Shown here piece after piece: positions 59,857-64,000 of a stretch of DNA of 64,000 nt. This stretch comes from Rhynchosporium graminicola (lineage: Eukaryota > Ascomycota > Leotiomycetes > Helotiales > Ploettnerulaceae). A program made the translations under genes and the position numbers. Numbering within the stretch: the first letter of the stretch is position 1; every line of letters starts with the position of its first letter. Where the stretch lies: positions 635,041-699,040 of the forward strand of contig FJUW01000033.1 of the NCBI GenBank assembly GCA_900074885.1. Direction: 5' to 3'. The notes beneath the pieces were generated by a model. That model saw only the letters and a list, made by a program, of their open reading frames with translations, did not search any database and had not been told where the DNA came from.

Positions 59857-61264
59857 ATGGTTGTCATCTTGCCCGTAGACATACTCTTCGCCATCGGCGA
59901 GGTAATAGATTCAAGATGCACACTGGCAGCGCTCTTTCGTGTATCAAGAGCTTTCCATAGCCTCTTTACGCCAATCCTATACACGAACAAACATGTCCAA
60001 GATTGCGATCCCAAGCCTATCCTTGAAGGAATCTCGGTATTGCCAACGGAAACTCATCTAAGATTCACGAAGCACCTGCATGTCGGTCGAAATGTACTTC
60101 GCTATCCGCATCAAGAGAGGGAGGTTGCTATCGACAGATGTCTAGCAAAGATGCCGGAGCTGGTTTCTCTTGAGTAAGTGACCTTTCTGCACTATTTCCT
60201 ATTCTCATGTGTTGACCCAGCTCACTTCAAGGATCACCAATTCGAAGGAGGAAGTCGCCTTTTCAAGTGAAAGTAAGGATGCTCTTGGCCTCGTAGTCAA
60301 GCGCGGTAGATTGCGACACCTTGTAATACTGGCTTCGCGTCAGGCGGATTTTCCAGTTCTGAAAGCACCATTCACGAATCTGCATACCCTATCATTGCAC
60401 CATATCCCACGGAAAGATCCCATGGGCCGCGATGGTCGATCCAATGTCCTGATCGCGTCTCCACACTTGAAGCATCTTGGCATGTCGAATCGAGATTTCA
60501 AGTCCACCGAACTCTACCAAATTTCCCAGGATATTCGTCAAAGAGAGACAAGAGTAACTTGCACCTACTGAAACTAGAAACACTTGATCTTGGTGCGGGA
60601 TATCAACCTTCGGCCATAAAAGATAACATCTCCCAAAGGTACTCAGACTACCTTGCGACATTGACCGATCTCGAATGCCTCGCATCTCTTCAGCTCAGAA
60701 ACTGCAATCTCGACATGGATGAGAGACAACAAGTACACGTTCCATTGTTTTATCACGCAGTGAACTTGAGAAGCATTGAAGTAGACACGTTATCTCAAGA
60801 CATTGATGCGTTGCTTAAGTATCTTTGCCAAGTCAATCCGGGAGGTCTGACTTCACTCGCCTTCATCGGTATAAACTATCCTTTCGAAGGATCGATAGAT
60901 ATTTTCGCGCATGATATAGCACCTCATATCTCCAGCACCTATGCTAGGACATAGCTGGTGGACTCTCTCGTTCACCGAGACATCAATACAGCAGGGGAAC
61001 CTTCACATGAAGGATTTCATCTTGAAATGTCCCAATCTGCATTACCTCGCATGTCCGATAAATACTGCAAATTTTGAACTCTTCAAGACCTACATGCCGA
61101 GTTTTATGCACCTCCAAACCCTCATGATCACGAAAGGAGACTTCCCCGATAATGTCCGGACAACATTAAACGTTAAGGCCGAACTGGACACGTTCGATAA
61201 ACAGAGGAGCGCGGACAAGGGCTTTATCAACCATTCTCTGCACACCCCAAGATCAAACGCATAA
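59857..61264 (+). pseudogene. F-box-type protein with leucine-rich repeat-like region, probably degenerate
   Basis: The ATG at 59857 has a strong context (gcagccATGG) and starts MVVILPVDILFAIGEVIDS, an F-box-like N-terminus (LP..IL..I...L......L..V.R.FH.L..P.LY). F-box proteins recruit substrates to SCF ubiquitin ligases. An intron at 60174-60231 (GTAAGT...CAAG, 58 bp) joins VSLE to ITNSKEE in frame. The frame then carries LRR-like sequence (LRHLVILASR, LHTLSLHHIP, LKHLGM) to a stop at 60569. The protein clearly continues one frame over (HLLKLETLDLG, from about 60,560), so a frameshift lies around 60,500-60,560. A second change of frame near 60,940 could be an intron 60869-60935 (GTATAA...CCAG, 67 bp) or another indel. 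The last part (MKDFILKCPNLHYLACP) ends at 61264. Confidence 0.6.
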
Positions 61265-61281
61265 GTGAAGATGGGAGATAG

Positions 61282-61731
61282 CAAGCCAAGAACCGCGCTC
61301 GCGAAAGAGGAGAGAGAATACGAAAGGGTATCGCGGAGGATTTGTTCAAATTAAGCTTATGGATCCACTACAATAGACCTGGGAGACACAAAGGAGAAGT
61401 CTTGAAGTATGTAGGTGTAGGATATCGGCTTTATAAATGGGTCTTTCCTGGGCTAGGAGAGCCGGATGGGGAGAGAAGAGTTGAGCAACTATCCTTTGAC
61501 GAAGCGATGACTTTCCAAGATGTGCGAAAAGCCCTACTGTGAGCCAATACAACTCATCTTCGCACCGGGTGGATATAACTTGCTAATATGACGTTTCAAC
61601 AGGGTTTCGCCTGCAGCTCCATGAAGAAGGCATATTGAGGTTAGACAACTTCATCTTCGGCGAGGTCGCAGCAGACCTTACTCAACAGGCAAAAACTTCC
61701 GAAAATTGCTATTCAGATCCAGAGTCATGGA
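61282..61731 (+). pseudogene. Unidentified coding fragment with disrupted splice/frame
   Basis: The frame 61282-61542 is open without an ATG and has credible protein character: Arg-rich start, then YVGVGYRLYKWVFPGLGEPD and LSFDEAMTFQDVRKAL. An intron-like segment follows (GTGAGC at 61541, branch GCTAAT, acceptor CAACAG at 61602). Splicing there gives an early stop, whereas the neighbouring frame reads FRLQLHEEGILRLDNFIFGE and continues to a TAA near 61,731. The most likely reading is a 3' gene fragment with a small indel. I do not recognise the family. Confidence 0.4.
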
Positions 61732-62058
61732 AATAATTCAGGACATGGCTCGAAATGAGACTTTAAAGCCTCGTGCTTCCGACTCTGGATGAGTGATAAT
61801 TTAAGATGATGGAATATCTATTATAAATCTTCCGTCGGTTTACAGCAAATGAATCTGCTTTTCCTTGTGATCTGTTTTCGAGAAGGTTAGAAACTAGCTT
61901 GTATCCTTTTATCGAAATATCGAACATCAATATCTCTCCCACAAGATATCCGCAGATGAAGCACTATTTCATGGCTTAGGCATGATAAATGAAAGTACTC
62001 TCACTGCAGATTGGTCGTAGTATTTCTTCGCATTATCTCCTCATTTTCCACCTTGACC
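61732..62058. other. Intergenic, nothing recognised
   Basis: Ordinary-composition DNA without a supported frame, RNA gene or repeat. Confidence 0.5.
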
Positions 62059-62409
62059 TCATAATTCCTTGCTTCTGACAATGTCTGGCCAACCATCTTC
62101 CTCGTCTAAACCATCGTGGATCATGAAGGCCCAGCTCATGAAGATCCCCACAGCCATACATATAGCACCTAAGAAATCCCCGCGAGGTACTGGATCGGAA
62201 GGACGTATAGCCCCGACGCATAGCCAATCATATCCGATCCTGTGGGCATCGTTATTAAGTTCCCGGATGCGTTCAATCTTCTTCTCGGTTTTTGGAATGC
62301 GTCCGTGGATCCGAGGCTTGTTCAGGGACTTTGAGACCCGCCCGGTCAGGAATTTATTGACGAGCTGAGGGCGAGATTTCCTTCTCAAAATCAACACTTT
62401 GCCTAACAA
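62059..62409 (-). pseudogene. Small membrane-protein remnant, paralogue A
   Basis: An open minus-strand frame of about 116 codons lacks an ATG at its 5' end (it opens with TTG). It has a basic N-terminal half, then LCVGAIRPSDPVPRGDFLGA and a hydrophobic segment (AICMAVGIFMSWAFM) that could span a membrane, ending DIVRSKEL. Its centre is clearly related to the plus-strand remnant at 62402-62731, sharing GAIRP.DPV.RGD.LGA...VG......AF. The two lie divergently. It could be a truncated gene or a functional small gene starting downstream. Function is unknown. Confidence 0.45.
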
Positions 62410-62731
62410 CTACCTCTGTGGAGCCATACGGCCATGAGATCCAGTAGCCCGAGGAGACAGTCTAGGTGCACTACTTGTGGGTGTCGGCCTTTTGAGCTGC
62501 GCCTTTTACGGAGACATGCTCGAACGGAAGCGCGAGTTGGTGAGGCAAGCAAGGGATAGTTGGGATATGCAGAACATTGCTGCTGTCCAAAAGCAACCTT
62601 GCAGTAGCTAGGGCGAAGAGGTGATACGGGAATATAGAAGCATCAAAGACGGGGAGATTTTGGAACCGACGAAATGGGCGTGGGTCTTACACAGAGCTCA
62701 TGATCTCGAGAACAAGAAGAAACTTCGTTGA
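62402..62731 (+). pseudogene. Small membrane-protein remnant, paralogue B, with two in-frame stops
   Basis: One plus-strand frame runs NNYLCGAIRP, stop TGA (62435-62437), DPVARGDSLGALLVGVGLLSC, AFYGDMLERKRELVRQARD, stop TAG (62609-62611), GEEVIREYRSIKDGEILEP, TKWAWVLHRAHDLENKKKLR and ends TGA (62729-62731). The sequence on both sides of each stop stays protein-like, so this is a pseudogene, or stop sites would need to be spliced or read through. It is related to paralogue A on the opposite strand. One hydrophobic segment is predicted. Confidence 0.55.
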
Positions 62732-63249
62732 GTAATTTCGAAAGGCACACGCATATAGTCTCTGAGGGTAGGCTTATGCAATAGATCTAGTGAATGAATT
62801 CGCCTGGCCCAAGCCTACTTTACCTCAGTAAAGCAAGAGTGAGAACTCATCAGACTTCGTTCTGTCCTCCGTCTATTCTAAACTATGCGAGCCATAGAGA
62901 TTTCCATATCATTCCCGTACAATCTAGCGTATTTCATAAGCCCCGGCCAAGATTTCTTCATGCCACAGCAAATTCTGCATGCAGTATTCCTTTGGCTACA
63001 AGACTATAGCGGCAATCTTAAATCCTTCCAATCCTACAGAGAGCAAATATTTCATTTCTCCCGTAAGTTTTCCAGTGACTCCCATGCTCCAACGCAGCTT
63101 CATCTCCTATTTCTCCCTGGAACGGAAGAGCCTACCATTGGTCTCTTCTCGCAAGGTTTTGGTTACTGAGAGAGAGAGACACACGTCGATTATCTCCCCC
63201 AGTATATCTCGGCATGATATTTTATCCAAACAGGAAAGGAGGAGGTTAA
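62732..63249. other. Intergenic; only weak open frames
   Basis: An ATG-started frame of 94 codons at 62885-63169 (plus) exists, but overlaps other open frames, lacks a recognisable domain and reads as Ser/Phe-rich chance sequence. I do not annotate it as a gene. Confidence 0.45.
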
Positions 63250-63487
63250 CTATAAGTCGAGCGTTCTTTGGTCTTCTGCTAAGATAAGCCAAAGACTAAA
63301 TGAACCAGGATTTGAAGTGGCAGCCATAAGTCGAGCGTTTTTCTGGTCCTCTACTGTCCTCCTTACGATAGCCTTGAGACTGAGTAAAACAGGAGTCGAC
63401 GCACCAGCTATGTGTCGAGCGGTTTTCATTTTTTAGTCTTCTGCTGCCCTCCTTGGGTTAGACCAGACATAGACTGAGTGAAACTAC
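63250..63487 (+). repeat. Imperfect three-unit tandem repeat (about 74-84 bp units)
   Basis: Units start at 63250 (ctataagtcgagcg), 63324 (ccataagtcgagcg) and 63408 (ctatgtgtcgagcg). Each continues with a pyrimidine-rich ttt..ggtc.tctgct section and a gactgagtgaaac-like end. The units are diverged, so this is an old minisatellite-like duplication. Confidence 0.65.
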
Positions 63488-64000
63488 GGTTAATTGCTGA
63501 CTCTACGACATGGGCGTTAAACGGGAGTGGGAGAAGCTTTAAAGATACGAGCTGCTTGACATATATTTTGGCCATCGTTGAACATGGACCTTTGATATAT
63601 GGATATATGGACTTTCTGGATTAAAACCCTATTTTCCTTGTCTATCTTCAGCATATTTTACAATATCACTGGTTCACTTCATATCCCGACAAGCTCAAAA
63701 GCTGATGACCTGCAAACTGATTAAATGCTTGAGATACCTTACATACAGGGTTTATCACATGTAAAATCGCCCCCCAGTGAATGAAGCACTCCCGGAACGC
63801 TACGATATCGTAAAAATAGGTTTTACAGTAGGTAAACTTGTATGTTAAATATTTTCGGATTTTATGAATACTCTACCCCTACTGGAAACCTTTCCTGCTA
63901 TCAGACCACTTTTTTCAGCTCTAAGTCCCTCCAGTATTACTGGCAAATAAATACCGAGAGAAAGGAGACGAAAAGAAGACTAAAGAGTATAAGGGATAGC
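63488..64000. other. Right edge, nothing recognised
   Basis: AT-richer intergenic DNA with a short gatatatggatatatgg repeat near 63,593-63,611. No gene, RNA or transposon signature is recognised before the window ends. Confidence 0.5.

Overview
The window is fungal. Introns of about 50 bp with GT...AG ends and CTRAY-like branch sites, an Mx-type dynamin-like GTPase, a short-chain dehydrogenase and an F-box-type gene all point to a filamentous ascomycete (Pezizomycotina). About 53 kb of AT-rich sequence fits repeat-induced point mutation (RIP): TpA is everywhere, CpA/TpG are rare, and retroelement frames carry TAG/TAA where relatives have CAG/CAA. No species is claimed.

Positions 1 to about 52,975 form one block of nested, RIP-inactivated LTR retrotransposons. 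I resolved it by pairing LTRs and target-site duplications (TSDs). A Copia element lies on the minus strand at 2770-9142 (TSD aatta) and holds a 615-bp solo-LTR-like insertion at 5713-6327 (TSD agtac). A second Copia copy lies in inverted orientation at 9827-22372 and is split by a chromodomain Gypsy element, family A, at 10456-17348 (TSD cctag). From 22373 to 51782 runs a minus-strand Gypsy element of family D, called D-outer. It is interrupted by Gypsy family C at 25235-31983 (TSD ttctt), by a complete second family D copy, D-inner, at 32144-42081 (TSD gataa), and by a second family A copy at 42491-49308 (TSD gaagg). D-outer itself sits in another family C copy, whose 5' part remains at 51783 to about 52,975. 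A single N at 36718 separates two almost identical 2160-bp blocks inside D-inner, which is probably an assembly artefact.

From about 53 kb composition becomes ordinary and genes appear. The clearest is a minus-strand, four-exon dynamin-like GTPase (53632-56207, 807 aa after predicted splicing). Next comes a two-exon SDR oxidoreductase (58224-59291, minus, 338 aa), separated by a 565-bp intergenic region from a divergent F-box-type gene that looks degenerate (59857-61264). Beyond it are decaying gene pieces: an unidentified coding fragment (61282-61731), a divergent pair of related membrane-protein remnants (62059-62731) and a small imperfect tandem repeat (63250-63487).

The genes do not form an evident pathway. 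The main interest lies in the structure of the nested transposons: a candidate antisense reading frame between pol and the 3' LTR of family D, a 127-bp insertion free of RIP with a tRNA-like A box, and clear records of insertion and recombination. I found no CRISPR array, rRNA, intact tRNA or biosynthetic cluster.
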